Source: Mytilisepta virgata
Taxonomy: Eukaryota; Mollusca; Bivalvia; Mytilida; Mytilidae
DNA: 64,000 bases
Assembly: GCA_028015205.1 (NCBI GenBank)
Contig: CM051514.1
Coordinates: forward strand, 23,638,150-23,702,149
Reading direction: 5' to 3'
Positions 23,115-34,032 of this stretch are shown piece after piece (the stretch's first letter is position 1; every line of letters starts with the position of its first letter). The translations under genes and the position numbers were made by a program. Below the pieces are notes generated by a model. The model was not told the origin of the DNA. It ran no database searches and worked only from the letters and a program-made list of their open reading frames with translations.

Positions 23115-24134
23115 ATACACATACCTTGTCATTGGTAGAGATCAATCATACTTTGTTAAAAACCACTCTAAATCTAACAAAAAATATACAGAGGACGAAT
23201 TGTCCTAATGATTGAATTTTTGATCGACAACATATTTGTTCAATTTGGTGGACGTGTTTTCCAACAGACAATTGGCATTCCTATGGGTACTAATTGTGCG
23301 CCACTACTTGCCGACTTGTTCCTTTACTCATATGAGGCAGACTTCCTTGACGGGCTTCTTAAGGAAAAACAGAAGAAATTAGCCTGTACCTTTAATTTCA
23401 GCTTCCGCTACATAGATGATGTCTTATCACTCAAAAATTCACTTTTTGGGAATTTCTTACATCTCATCTATCCCAATGAGCTCGAAATTAAGGATACAAC
23501 AGACACTGCCAAGTCTGCATCTTATCTTGACCTTCATCTCGAAATTGACACCAGAGGAAGGTTAAATACAAAACTTTACGACAAACGGGATGACTTTGAC
23601 TTTCCAATCGTCAACTTCCCATTTTTGAGCGGCAATATTCCAGAAGCGCCGGCGTATGGTGTATATATTTCACAACTCATACGTTATTCCAGAGCTTGTG
23701 ATATATACATTGACTTCCTGGACAGAGCCCGGCTTCTGACAGAAAAGTTGCTCAGACAGGGGTACGTTTCTCCTAAGCTGAAGTCATCCTTATTAAAGTT
23801 TTATGGGCGTCATCATGACTTGGTTGACAGGTATGAAAAAACCGTTTCCCAAATGAAAATGGGGCCTGTTCCATTGATATTATCCCTTCCGCATATCGGA
23901 TTTGACATGGACAGCATGGCGGGTGTCCTGCAGGAAGCAGAGACTGCTTACTCTTCCGGAGCACCTGAGTCTAGCCCCGGTTTTTTGATAGGGTCCATGT
24001 TGTTCATATGTTTTTAGTTTTTAATTGTAGTGCATGTATTGTTTTGGTCTTGTCTTCGTTATTCTCCGGAGTTTGTCAGTTGTTACGATTTTTCTCTCCT
24101 TCGAATATCCCTTTGGTATTTCTTGACTTTACTT
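23115..24134 (+). pseudogene. 5'-truncated reverse-transcriptase retroelement with one frameshift
   Basis: Frame one (to about 23200) reads YLVIGRDQSYFVKNHSKSNK and then ends. A single missing base near 23196-23200 shifts the rest into the frame open from 23208 to 24017 (269 codons). In that frame GIPMGTNCAPLLADLFL (residues 23-39) is the RT motif before the catalytic centre. FRYIDDVL (66-73) holds the YIDD catalytic aspartates. LYDKRDDFDF and AYGVYISQLIRYSRAC belong to the thumb-side region. The upstream catalytic motif (first Asp) is missing because of 5' truncation, so the copy is inactive. The family is abundant in bivalves and resembles Penelope-type RTs, though no GIY-YIG endonuclease is present and the clade is unproven. 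A T-rich untranslated tail runs from 24018 to 24134. Identical 19-nt repeats flank the element. Confidence 0.85.
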
Positions 24135-25012
24135 ATCAACAGAGGCAGGATAGTGTGGCTTGGTTAGACACTTATCAACAGAGCCAGGATAGTCTGGCTT
24201 GGTTAGACACATATCAACAGAGGCAGGATAGTCTGGCTTGGTTAGACACTTATCAACAGAGGCATGATAGTCTGGCTTGGTTAGACATTTATCAACAGAG
24301 GCATGATAGTCTGGCTTGGTTAGACATTTATCAACGGAGGCATGATAGTCTGGCTTGGTTAGACACTTATCAACAGAGGCATGATAGTCTGGCTTGGTTA
24401 GACATTTATCAACAGAGGCAGGATAGTCTGGCTTGGTTAGACACTTATCAACAGAGGCATGATAGTCTGGCTTGGTTAGACACTTATTAACAGAGGCATG
24501 ATAGTCTGGCTTGGTTAGACATTTATCAACAGAGGCATGATAGTCTGGCTTGGTTAGACACTTATCAACAGAGGCATGATAGTCTGGCTTGGTTAGACAT
24601 TTATCAACAGAGGCATGATAGTCTGGCTTGGTTAGACACTTATCAACAGAGGCATGATAGTCGGGCTTGGTTAGACACTTATCAACAGAGCCAGGATAGT
24701 CTGGCTTGGTTAGACATTTATCAACAGAGGCAGGATAGTCTGGCTTGGTTAGACACTTATCAACAGAGGCAGGATAGTCTCGCTTGGTTAGACACTTATC
24801 AACAGAGACAGGTAGTCTGGCTTGGTTCGACACTTATCAACAGAGGCAGGATAGTCTGGCTTGGTTAGACACTTATCAACAGAGGCATGATAGTCTGGCT
24901 TGGTTAGACATTTATCAACAGAGGCATGATAGTCTGGCTTGGTTAGACACTTATCAACAGAGGCATGATAGTCTGGCTTGGTTAGACACTTATCAATGGC
25001 ATGATTACTTGG
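24131..25012. repeat. 39-bp minisatellite, about 22 copies
   Basis: The unit is 39 bp and contains ATCAACAGAGGCATGATAG followed by TCTGGCTTGGTTAGACACTT. Variation is mainly at CAGGAT versus CATGAT and CACTT versus CATTT, and the units are very similar, so the array is young or homogenised. Because 39 is a multiple of three, both strands stay open (a 13-residue unit YQQRHDSLAWLDT on plus, KCLTKPDYHASVD on minus, 24129-24833). One unit near 24805 has lost a base, and a TAA occurs near 24487 on plus, so coding is not conserved. It directly follows the RT element tail. Confidence 0.95.
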
Positions 25013-25589
25013 TTGTCGCTAATCAGAAATATTTATAAATGGGTACATAATCTGAATAGCAAGGTAAAAAGGTTCTGGTTTGCTGAGGTTCTCATAGTTG
25101 CTTGATGGATACAGTCCAATTATTGAACAAAGTCGTCAGAAATACCACTCTTGGTATGATACGATCATAATGTCTAATTGAAATCTGCAGTATTTAATTA
25201 ATATAAATGTTACCCATTCAAGATATTTAAACAAAATCACATAAATATATGATTTGTACTCTTTTTAGCACTGTTTTCTATCGTTTAGGTAGTGACATGA
25301 TATTACCCTTGAATACCTAAGGATCTTCTGTGAACATCTATACAACATCTATATCAACCTCTAATTTGTCTTTAATTCATTTAAAGCCACTGTTATATGC
25401 ACCTTGCTTTCTTCAGCAATATATTTCCTTTGACCATTTCTTGTCCTAAGCAGCGCCTGTCAATTATTTTTTCAAATAGTTTTTCTTTACAGTATTGAAG
25501 AGATATAATCGCTTGTGCTAGACTGTTCCTTGTGTAACAAATCTTTTTGGGAAAATATACTTTCTAATGTGGGTCTTGTATGATTTCAT
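25013..25589. other. AT-rich stretch, nothing recognised
   Basis: No gene or repeat could be supported. Confidence 0.5.
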
Positions 25590-25745
25590 ATTTAGGGAGT
25601 CACCATTTGATTTGTATTGGGGGGGGGTGGGGAGAATGAAATGTATGATCCTGCCTATTTTTTTCGTCGATAGTCTGGTCCCGGATTTTTTTCGGACGCC
25701 ATGGCGGCCGAAATTTTTTGTTGACATTTAACTCATGATAACCTT
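25590..25745 (+). repeat. Dispersed repeat C (G-run repeat), copy 1
   Basis: Starts 'tagggagtcaccatttgatt', runs into a G-tract (25619-25636, broken by a T), then 'gatcctgcc' and a 'ggtcccgg' box. The second copy at 31103-31330 has the same order, including the G-tract. Its nature is unknown. A 69-codon minus frame across it is a by-product. Confidence 0.6.
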
Positions 25746-25799
25746 TTTCCTAGGCTCGTTCGTGGTTATTTTTGGATATTGATATACATTTGTATTTTG

Positions 25800-25868
25800 T
25801 TGTTTCAGCTTTTTAATTTTTTGTTTTTTGTTTTTTGTTTTTTTTTGTTTTTTTTTTTTTGTTTTTAT
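25800..25868. repeat. T-rich low-complexity tract (TTTTG)n
   Basis: Runs of TTTTTG and longer T tracts. Confidence 0.8.
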
Positions 25869-27248
25869 TTAACTTGAGCACTACTGATTAACAATTCACA
25901 AACACTGCATTAAAATAGTAAAATTATTGTTTTCACGGAAAAATCTTTCTCTCTCTCTCTTTGAATTACATCTCCATTTTATTAGAAACGAAACACATAT
26001 TTGTCTTCCTTTAGAGCAGAAATACAAAACGCCAAGACAACTGAAAAACTATGAAAGGACAAGATTATGTAAATTTAAAAAAAAAAAAGTCATTTTAAAA
26101 AAGATTCACGTATGAGGTACGTCTAAAATAGGTTCATAATTCCGATCAGCATACCGTGTAACTAGCTGTCAATCAAATCTAATTCACCTGTTGATTTCGT
26201 AAAATGATATTTACTGAATAACATGTTTATTACATAAATTATTCTGTATCAAACTAGCTTTTGGTTGTCATGGCTCTGACTTCGCTGATACACGATAGTA
26301 CAAGTATGTTTGCGGGTCAAAAATAACATGACCTTTGAATAAAATGTATAAATATATAAAACATGAATTTATATTTGAAAGAGACTTGTCCTTGGGAATT
26401 TTTTTTAGACCACACAAGGGAAAAAAAAAAAAACAAAACGTGACTTTAGAGAATACATTTTCTTGTTTATTTTCAAGGTCAAATCTTCCATATCAAAAAT
26501 ATCATTTTTCTGGTTCTCTCTCATTTTTAAATGAACTGGTAATGATTATAATGAATATTTTTTCTAATACTGATAGTGATGCAATTTATTTGCATATAAC
26601 TTTTTACTTTCCTATTGTCAACATCCCATTTATAAGGATATCAAGTTGCGTGAGTTTTGACACGCTCCCCAACCCAAAATTAAGTTAATAAGTTTTTATC
26701 CTATTTCGATCTTTTGTTGTCGTCCCTTAGGCTTTAATAGTGTCATTTTTGTATATTTGTTGCAGATTCAGAATAAAATTGGTATCATAGAATAAAAATT
26801 AAATTTGAAGGCTTTGAATTTGTAATACTGGGACACCCGTGCCCCCTTCACATGAATATGATTTGACTCCAGCTTTTGATAGATTGCACACTAAGAGGGT
26901 TCAGATATTTGTGATGTTTTGTTCAAGATTTTCTGTTTAATTTTCTGTTGTTTAATGTTTATATTTATTTTATATGATATATACATTTATCACATATTTT
27001 ACTGAAATAACGCCGATTTTGCGTGTGTAATAAAAGCGTAATTTGCAGCATGCTATTTGCCCTCGGGGTAATAACAATATACGAGGGAAATAACAAGTTA
27101 TCCCCCTCTCGAGAGCATTACTGACATCACTTCCGTCCAACTGTAAATAATCGTCTGATCATGTAGAAACAGCAAGAAGCTGGTCAAATGACAGGAAAAT
27201 CTTATTCAGCAATACAATTATGTCTTGTTAGTGGCAAAATATGTGATA
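25869..27248. other. AT-rich stretch, nothing recognised
   Basis: The longest frame (26335-26688, 117 codons) has no recognised motif and follows an A/T-rich composition. It is not called. Confidence 0.5.
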
Positions 27249-27381
27249 AATAGATTAATACGTGTCCTTTTTCGCATTGTACCTTGTTATCAGTCCTCGA
27301 CTGATATCGTCCCTCGAGGTAGACATCAAGTTCTCGGGCTAAAAAAGGTGTAATATGAAAAAGGTCATGTATTAATCTATA
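27249..27381. repeat. Foldback hairpin element
   Basis: Left arm 'tagattaatacgtgtccttt' (from about 27251) pairs with right arm 'aaaggtcatgtattaatcta' (to about 27380), extended by 'ttcgcattgtacctt' against 'ggtgtaatatgaa'. The loop region contains CTCGACTGATATCGTCCCTC, itself partly self-complementary. Confidence 0.7.
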
Positions 27382-27610
27382 AGTATAATTTTATTTCTAT
27401 TTATTAATTTTACAATTTTTAGGTTTATTATCTTTTTGGTGTGGGATATTTATTTCTTATATTTAACTTAAACTTGTGACGTAGAAAATACGGAATAGTA
27501 GCTAACAGGCATCAGGCGCAAGCACGTTATTATTTTTTCTCCTAAATCTGCTGTCATTTTTATATAACCATCTGATGGTATTATCAGGACAAGGCGTGAA
27601 GGATCTGTTG

Positions 27611-27957
27611 GATGGATGAATTATTGTTTAACGTCCAGTGGCAAACATAGGGGCATATCAGGAAGAGAACGCGTTGATGTATGATCCCTGCTTTGTAATA
27701 GACCGACACACTGAGCCGGATTTTTAACGTGCTAACTCACGAGGTAACTATCCGCAGGAAGACATATCACCCCAAATAGGACACATTATATTGACACCGA
27801 GCCGACCAGTCCTTTGTCCTTACTGCTAGATACCACGTGATTGGTGGAGAAGCAGCAAATACCATTTTTAATGTCTTTGGTTTGACCCGGCCGGGGTCGA
27901 ACCCGCTACCTTCCGCACTCGAACCGAACATGCTACCACGAGACCAATGGGGCGGTT
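27611..27957 (-). mobile_element. tRNA-derived SINE, family 2, copy 1
   Basis: On the minus strand the head reads CCCCATTGGTCTCGTGGTAG (A-box region) with a B box GGGTTCGACCCC near 27890. A body follows with 'gcttctccaccaatcacgtg', GGACTGGTCGGCTCGGTGTC, GGTGATATGTCTTCCTGCGG and 'aacgtgctaa'. The 3' end is 'gtttaacaataattcatcca'-like. The same element lies in plus orientation at 28615-28986. There is no clear target duplication. It is not a tRNA gene because there is no acceptor-stem pairing. Confidence 0.8.
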
Positions 27958-28017
27958 GTCAAGTAGTAGTATCTGAACATTGTTCTAAAAATGCACACGC
28001 ATAGATATCTTTATGAT

Positions 28018-28614
28018 TTATAATAGGGTGTTATGTGTCTTTAAAGTTAAATCTGCCATATTTGATTGGGATTAAAAAACATCTTTAATGCAATTTATAG
28101 GCCTTTTGTTCTTAAAATCATAATACAAATGCACTTTAGATTTGTTAAGCCAGAATGCGTGACGTATGTAATTTTAGTCTCAACCGCGGCAGGTGAAATA
28201 ACTCAGAAGTGTTTTTCTACGTCAAACCAAATCATATTCATTGCTATGTATTAAATGTATTAAATTTAAATCTTCTTTTTTAAATTTATGACAGATTTTC
28301 CCATAATTTTTATAGTTTTTTGTGGTTTAACGGGTAGGAAACTGTCAAGGTTTCGTTCTTGTTTTCCTTATATCGAGATGTTGTGATCATAAATTTTCAA
28401 AACGACACATGTTAATGTTTTACACTTCAGGTATCTCCCCCTAGAAATCGGTTTCTCAGATTAAGGCCTGTTTAATTCAATTATACAATATATTTTGGTC
28501 ATTACTGTTTTACTTTCTGAATGTTTAGTATTAAGCGGACATGAAATGAAATGAGCTTTGTGTGCATCAAATTTACTTTTACTACCACTTATGCGATATC
28601 TCTTCTGGTGTGCT
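28018..28614. other. Spacer between the inverted SINE copies
   Basis: About 0.65 kb of AT-rich DNA with no supported gene. The last part (28602-28614) is the left target duplication of the following SINE. Confidence 0.5.
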
Positions 28615-28986
28615 AAACCGCCTCGGTGGTCTCTTGGTAGCGTGTTCGTCTAGAGTGCGGATGGTTGCGGGTTCAATCATGCAACGGCCGGGTCAAACAA
28701 AAGACATTAAAATTGGTACATGCATCTGCTGCTTCTCCGCCAAGAAAGCGGCATCCAGAAGTAAGAGAAATTAAAGGACTGATCGGCTCGGTGTCAGTAT
28801 AATGTGTCCGGGTGGGGTGATATGTCTTCCTGCGGACTGTTACCTCGAGCACGTTAAAAATCCAGCTCAGTGTGCCGGTCTAGTAAAAAGCAGGATTCGT
28901 ATTCATATCATATCAAATGTTCTCGTCCTGATAAGCATTAAATTATCGCCACTGGAAGTTAAACAATAATTCATTCACCCATCCAT
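28615..28986 (+). mobile_element. tRNA-derived SINE, family 2, copy 2, with target duplications
   Basis: The tRNA-like head has GGTCTCTTGGTAGCGTG (A box) and GCGGGTTCAATCATG (B box region, about 28665-28680). The body includes 'gctgcttctccgccaagaaa', GGACTGATCGGCTCGGTGTC and GGTGATATGTCTTCCTGCGG. The tail is 'aacaataattcattcaccca'. The flanks CTTCTGGTGTGCT (28602-28614) and CTACTGGTGTACT (28987-28999) match at 11 of 13 positions and look like the target duplication. It lies in inverted orientation to 27611-27957. Confidence 0.85.
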
Positions 28987-28999
28987 CTACTGGTGTACT

Positions 29000-30484
29000 G
29001 TAAATCCGTCCGAGGTTATCACCCGCTATGTGCCCTTGCAGTAGCAGTGACATAATATATAGAGGCCTTCGTTGAGATATTTATTTTTTCTTCTTCTTCT
29101 CTGAGGAAGGTTAAACGAAAAAGGAGCATTTTGCGCGTCAAAGATTGAACATGTAACTGCATGAGTTTATTATAGCGTGATAATGACTTGTAACATCTTT
29201 AATAAGAGTTATTTTAGGCCCGCTGTCATTATTAGGTAAGATATTTTTATCTCGCTGTTGAACCGACTAGAAAAATACTTTGAAATAACCGACATTTTGA
29301 GATATCAGAAGTGCAGTATAATTCATTATTCTTGGACCGATAAAATTACTTCAAGATTTCAGGTTTATTAGATAAAAGAATTGAAAACAAGAACAGTCCA
29401 TTAAATATTTATATATTAAGAAACAAAGAGTGATTCTTTTTATTTTCTTTGGAACTCACATTTTTTCTCTTTGTTTTACTGAAACATTTTTTTTCCTGAA
29501 GCTAGCGATCAATGGTTTGAAAAGCTGTAAAGCGGGTTAGTTATATATAACGTAGAATCACAAAAAGAGTACTAGTATTGAAGACAATTTATTTTGACAA
29601 CTTAATTCTCATATTCAATGATATTCTGAATTCGGGACGAATACTGAGGGATGGTGAATACAATGGTTTGCTTTAAATTGCCTAACTTCAAAGTTTCGAC
29701 ACAAATACAAGTATTTATTCATTTACTTCAAAATTTAAAGGCAGGAATATTTTAACAGTTGTTTTTAACTCGACTGGTTTTAACTAGACATTGGAGGGTG
29801 ACGGTTTTTTTTTCCATGCAAGTAACTACAGCGGGCTGCTGTTGTTTATTCAAATTCGCCATGACTATTTCCACAAACTGTTAATCATAATAAATTTACA
29901 CACGTATCGAGCAAAAAACCTGATAAAGAAAATAAAAATCCAAAGATGAAATTTGCAATATAAAGCAAACGAGAGATGTAAAAGGTACGTCAGTGGAACA
30001 AAGCAACATTAGAGCCTTTTCGTAAAAGAGCAAGCAGACGATGACGTTTGAAAATTATGGTCACGGGTACTGATTAGGTCAATAAGCATGTATTTATCTG
30101 ATTTGCCAGATTAAAACAGTTCACAGATTGTATAGATTTTATACGGGAAGAGTTTTCCTTCTAAAATAATCTTTCCATAAATAACCTTTATTTTTAAAAC
30201 GCACTAAAAACCATCCATGAGAATGAAAAGAAGACATAACTCGAATTATGCAGAATGTACAGAAATTAATAGGGATTAAAAATATGCATTCTCTACTCTA
30301 AGTGCACGTAATTTTTAAGCAGGAGGCTAAGTGGAGAAGTATAAAAATTTGAATTTTAAATTTTGAATATAAGGGGATTAAGGTGCTTTCTGCAAAGAGG
30401 TTAATATAAGACTTATTATTCGATACCCCGAGCAAGACGGCAATGTCAGACACCGTCATAAGATCACTGAAAGTAGGGTTGATG
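29000..30484. other. AT-rich stretch, nothing recognised
   Basis: A short CTT microsatellite lies at about 29089-29100. No gene candidate was seen. Confidence 0.5.
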
Positions 30485-30695
30485 TACTGTAAATTCAGTT
30501 ATTATTGCGTGCATTTTTTATTGCGATTTAGTCATTTTAGACCAAAATGCGATTTTAATTTTTGCGATATTGAGAAAAATTACGCTTCATTCATATAGAA
30601 AAATTCCAGAATGCTAATTTAGATTACTGCGATTACAACCCTGTCGCATTTATCGCAATGATAAAAACATCGCAATAATTTCAGAATTTACAGTA
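30485..30695. mobile_element. MITE with TACTGTAAATTC termini
   Basis: Starts TACTGTAAATTCAG at 30485 and ends with the complement GAATTTACAGTA at 30695. Subterminal 'ttattattgcg' and 'cgcaataattt' also pair. The interior is rich in 'tgcgat' and 'cgcaat' motifs on both strands. It is 211 bp long and non-coding. The superfamily was not determined. Confidence 0.8.
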
Positions 30696-30984
30696 ATTCT
30701 TAGCAATATAGATATCTGACTTTAACAAATTACAGCATTTTTAGCCGAACCAAATGACTTTAGGTTTCCTGACAAAAATGACAACATGATTCTTCAGGAT
30801 GTTCCGTATATTCCATGAAATGTGTCGGCAATGACCTCGGTAATTATCGGCAAAATTCGGAAATGCAATATAACTTACTTATTTTCACAGACCACACTTA
30901 AAATGCTTGTTCAAGCTATTGTCGATGAAAAAGAAATATACTTTGCGACCATCATCTACTATTGTGGGGATGACCAAGTGCAAC

Positions 30985-31085
30985 AAAACTGGTATCGTAG
31001 ATATTACTACCACTGATGATACTCAAAGTCCCGGGGAGTATAACCAGATTGATTGCTAGCATTTCCGCACTGGCGTGAAGTGATA
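30985..31085 (-). repeat. Dispersed repeat A, distal part
   Basis: 'attactaccactgatgatac' with 'ccccgggg'-like and 'ggcgtgaa' boxes matches the order at 34690-34790 ('attaccactgagtcgatgga', 'ccccaaggg', 'gcaagcgtgaa'). The orientation is the same as that copy. The proximal part is missing here. Confidence 0.5.
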
Positions 31086-31102
31086 CTTTCAAATGTACTA
31101 TT

Positions 31103-31330
31103 AGGGAGCAACCATTTAATTTTTATGGGGGGGGGGGGGGGGCTAGAATCAAATTTGAAATGAAAAGGCAGGACCAGGATTTTCGCAAAATAAAAGACCG
31201 GATCATTTTATGCGTGAAAAAAAAATGCAGGGCTTTTGTCAATCAGTAACTTTTTTGGTTTAATAACCAGGAAAAAAGTCCAGGACCACAATTTTGACTT
31301 TGCATATCAATTTTAAAACGACCATTAGGC
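31103..31330 (+). repeat. Dispersed repeat C (G-run repeat), copy 2
   Basis: 'tagggagcaaccatttaatt' is followed by a G-tract of about 18 bases (31125-31142). Then come 'aaaggcaggacc', 'ggatcattttatg' and another 'ccaggac' box. The order matches 25590-25745. The G-tract could form a quadruplex, but a run of a single base is also prone to sequencing error. Confidence 0.6.
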
Positions 31331-31786
31331 CTGAAGACAGAAGATGCGTTACTTGAAATTAAATGTGCTTGTGCAATTCTTATATGTTCGTTTCCGATCG
31401 TTTTATTGTTCATTTTTCATTCAATACGAAACATTATGGAAAGCTGGAAAATGTTTATTATTGGTCCACATGCTAAAAAGATACCTGAAGACATTTTCAG
31501 GTGCTGTAGTTAGCATACGCGAAATAAAAATAGCCTTTTTCGTTTTGACCTCGTCTTCTGCGAATAAAAGTGAATATAGTGTCTTGTCTTCTTGCTAGAA
31601 AGGCATCTGAAAGACACTTTCTGACGTTGTTGTTACGACACGCAAAATAGAAATACTTGATCTTGTCTTCTTTGAATACAAGTGAATACACCGATCACTA
31701 AATATGACTTGCTAATACAGGTGTCTCAAAACAGATTGTCCGTATTTTCTACGTACTTTCGATTGGAAATAAGCAGTACGGATTTA
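31331..31786. other. Unassigned stretch with an internal duplication
   Basis: 'aaaagatacctgaagacattttcagg' near 31475 and 'gaaaggcatctgaaagacactttctg' near 31598 are related. Each is followed by 'tgctgtagttagcatacgcg' or 'ttgttgttacgacacgca' and 'aaatagaaat'-type motifs. It is a diverged ~125-bp tandem pair. The open frames over it are not convincing. Confidence 0.4.
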
Positions 31787-31799
31787 TCAGCGAACCGAA

Positions 31800-32060
31800 A
31801 ATAAATCGTAGTTGCTTCTGAAATTGGTGTCAATCGTTGTTAGAGAGAGGGCAAATATACGTAAGGAGCAAATAAAAAAAAAACGTAATCCATTGGACAG
31901 ACAAATCCAGGAAGACAAATGAACAACCACAAGCACAATAAATAAACATTGAAAACTAAAAAGCAATGAACAACACGAACTCCTATAAAAACCAGGAGTG
32001 AATCCAGGAGCTCCGAAAGAGTAAGCAGTTCCTGCTCCGCATACGGCACTCGTCGTGAAG
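31800..32060 (-). repeat. 3' end fragment of the RT retroelement family
   Basis: On minus the translated end reads GTAYSFGAPGFTPGF, clearly related to ETAYSSGAPESSPGF at the C-terminus of the RT copy at 23,940-23,985. A T-rich untranslated tail down to about 31,840 follows. The 112-codon minus frame covering it is therefore a relic, not a gene. The RT core is absent. Confidence 0.7.
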
Positions 32061-33082
32061 TTCAACAAAGCCAAACTGGTGGAAGTCACAAATCGGTGGA
32101 GGTACATGTCCTTGAAGCTTCTCAACAGAAACGATAATGATTGATGTCAAATTATGTAAATCTGAAAAAAAAACATGGCGGCCCACAGCCAGCTGCATTG
32201 CTTCTTCATGTGACCAGGAGTTCTTCAATCATATGAAAAAGGTGTTTACTAACTGCAAGTTGCCTATAATATTATATCATTCTTTTGTACTGACAAAATG
32301 CTCAAAATACTGACAACACTGACACAAGTCAGGAGGGGTAAACAGCTATACATTACAGCCCTTACCGACACCAGATTTTTACAATTGACTTGATTTAACT
32401 TGCATTTCTGCATACAGTTCTGCAAACCGCAGATAAATCTGGCTCTGCGGTAAGAAATATCCATGTTAACAATTAGAACATGATATGAAATCCGCGGATT
32501 TCATATCAGTTTATCTTTACATTGCCGGTGCCTTTGGAACAATTTGAACAAATTTTAATATAATTGAATTCCCTTGTGAGACAGATACCCTACATGAAGA
32601 CTTGAAGACCTTCAATCTAAATCTGGTATAACATTGAATACTATAGAATAATAAACACAATTTCTTTTTTTAAGCCATTTTCTGATCATCGATTACAATG
32701 TATAATTAATCGGTTTAGGAAATAAACCAGATAATTGATTATTATCTGTCGCAAATATTATTTAAAAAAAATATTGAACCTAAAACGGAATGGGTGCAAT
32801 AAACTTCCTCAAAGGTTGCAAATGTACATTAAAATCGACAAACAGTATTTACTTCATGTATATTTAGTGCATATAAAATCCTCATTAATTTAAATATGCC
32901 CCTTACACTGAACCTCTCTCAAAAATGGATGACAAAGAAAAATAGATATATGCTACCGATTGTAATCGATAGTCATTTGGTTGAGATCAATCGATAGTAA
33001 TAGATAATCTGTTACAAGTTTCAGTTAATTAAATAAAACTACTTATTTTAGACATTCTGGATTAACATTCATTAGGCTTCCA
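32061..33082. other. AT-rich stretch with a perfect palindrome
   Basis: Holds the 28-bp palindrome at 32481-32508, listed separately, and otherwise no supported feature. Short minus-strand frames (66 and 81 codons) have no recognisable motif. Confidence 0.5.
32481..32508. repeat. Perfect 28-bp palindrome
   Basis: Half-site TGATATGAAATCCG followed by its exact complement, with SacII-type centre CCGCGG. No spacer. Confidence 0.95.
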
Positions 33083-33478
33083 TAGCCCTTTTCAGACATT
33101 CATTTCCGGTATTACGATTTTGACTCTAAAATTATAATTTGAAACTTGCTGGAACGTAGTACTGGTTCGCTGCAATGAAGAGTAAAGGATAAACTGTTTT
33201 TAAAACATGTTAATTTGCTGGTAATGTTTGGTTTATATAAATTTAGGAACTACTTACGATATTTTTTTTTTGCTTCCAACATACTTCTAATCAAAATTGA
33301 TTATAAAGCTAAAAATATTTGTGTATCAAAGTAATAAATACATAACAATTTACTTCCTACTGGTTGCTCTGCACTGCAGCGAACCAGTACTACGTGCCAG
33401 CAAGGGAAATAACTTGCTTCAAATTATAATTTTTGAGTCAGATTCGTGATACCGGAAATGAGTTTCTGGAAAGGGCTA
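33083..33478. mobile_element. MITE family D, copy 1 (396 bp)
   Basis: Long terminal inverted repeats. The left begins TAGCCCTTTTCAGACATTCA. The right ends with the complementary AAAGGGCTA at 33478. The arms extend over about 100 bp and include ATTATAATTTGAA, 'agtactggttcgctgca' and a 'ttgctgg' box. The internal region matches the copy at 50539-50953 in reverse orientation (e.g. 'tacttcctactggttgctct' here). The outermost TA may be the target duplication, as in Tc1/mariner-type MITEs. Non-coding. Confidence 0.85.
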
Positions 33479-33685
33479 TACGTATTGCCAAAACTTTGGA
33501 AAGCTGATAATTATTGCAAAATAGTGAGCACAGAATTCCAAAAGATTCTGGATAGTACTATATTCTTGATAAAAATATCTTGTACAAAAAGGATAAGTGT
33601 GTTTAAAACTCACTTTTTTACATTGTTAGATTTACTTAATGTAGATTCCAAACATATGCACCTAAGAATCATATAAAATCTTTCA

Positions 33686-34032
33686 TACCAATTTTGATGC
33701 GCAAGATGTGCACATTTAGATTTACGGACCCCTGAGTTGTGAGCAACGGCAAAAATGTTGAAAACCAAAAAATATAATCCAAAATGTTGAATAGCATATT
33801 GAAAAATGACCAAAAAGGGTAAATTCAAAACCAATCTACACCAGTGGAATATTTAATTACTTCCGAACACAGGAGAGATATATTTGGGGTATTTAAAAAA
33901 ATCAATGTCTATTTAAAGACTTCCTCGGAATTAGTTCATCTAAATGCTGGTAATGCATATATGCAAACTCTGACAGCACCCAAATATGTTCGTAGGAAGA
34001 AATACTTCAAAGAGTTGGTTTTGTTTAGCTAA
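33686..34032 (+). repeat. Dispersed repeat A, copy 3
   Basis: 'ataccaattttgatgcgcaa', 'gatgtgcacattt', 'gttgtgagcaa' and 'aaaatgttgaaaaccaaaaa' match copy 2 (15369). A 62-codon frame (33844-34032) follows that starts in 'gaccaaaaagggtaaattcaaaacc'-type sequence shared with copy 2. The frame has no recognised domain and is probably a relic of the element. Confidence 0.55.

Noticed and set aside
24131..25012. CRISPR-like array
   Set aside because: The repeats are contiguous with no unique spacers, the context is eukaryotic and there are no cas genes.
24129..25038. 234-codon minus-strand and 160- and 84-codon plus-strand proteins with 13-residue repeats
   Set aside because: A 39-bp unit keeps frames open by arithmetic. 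A one-base deletion near 24805 and a stop near 24487 show no constraint, and there is no domain or start context outside the array.
28615..28690. tRNA gene
   Set aside because: The A and B boxes are present, but the acceptor stem does not pair and the sequence continues into a SINE body with target duplications.
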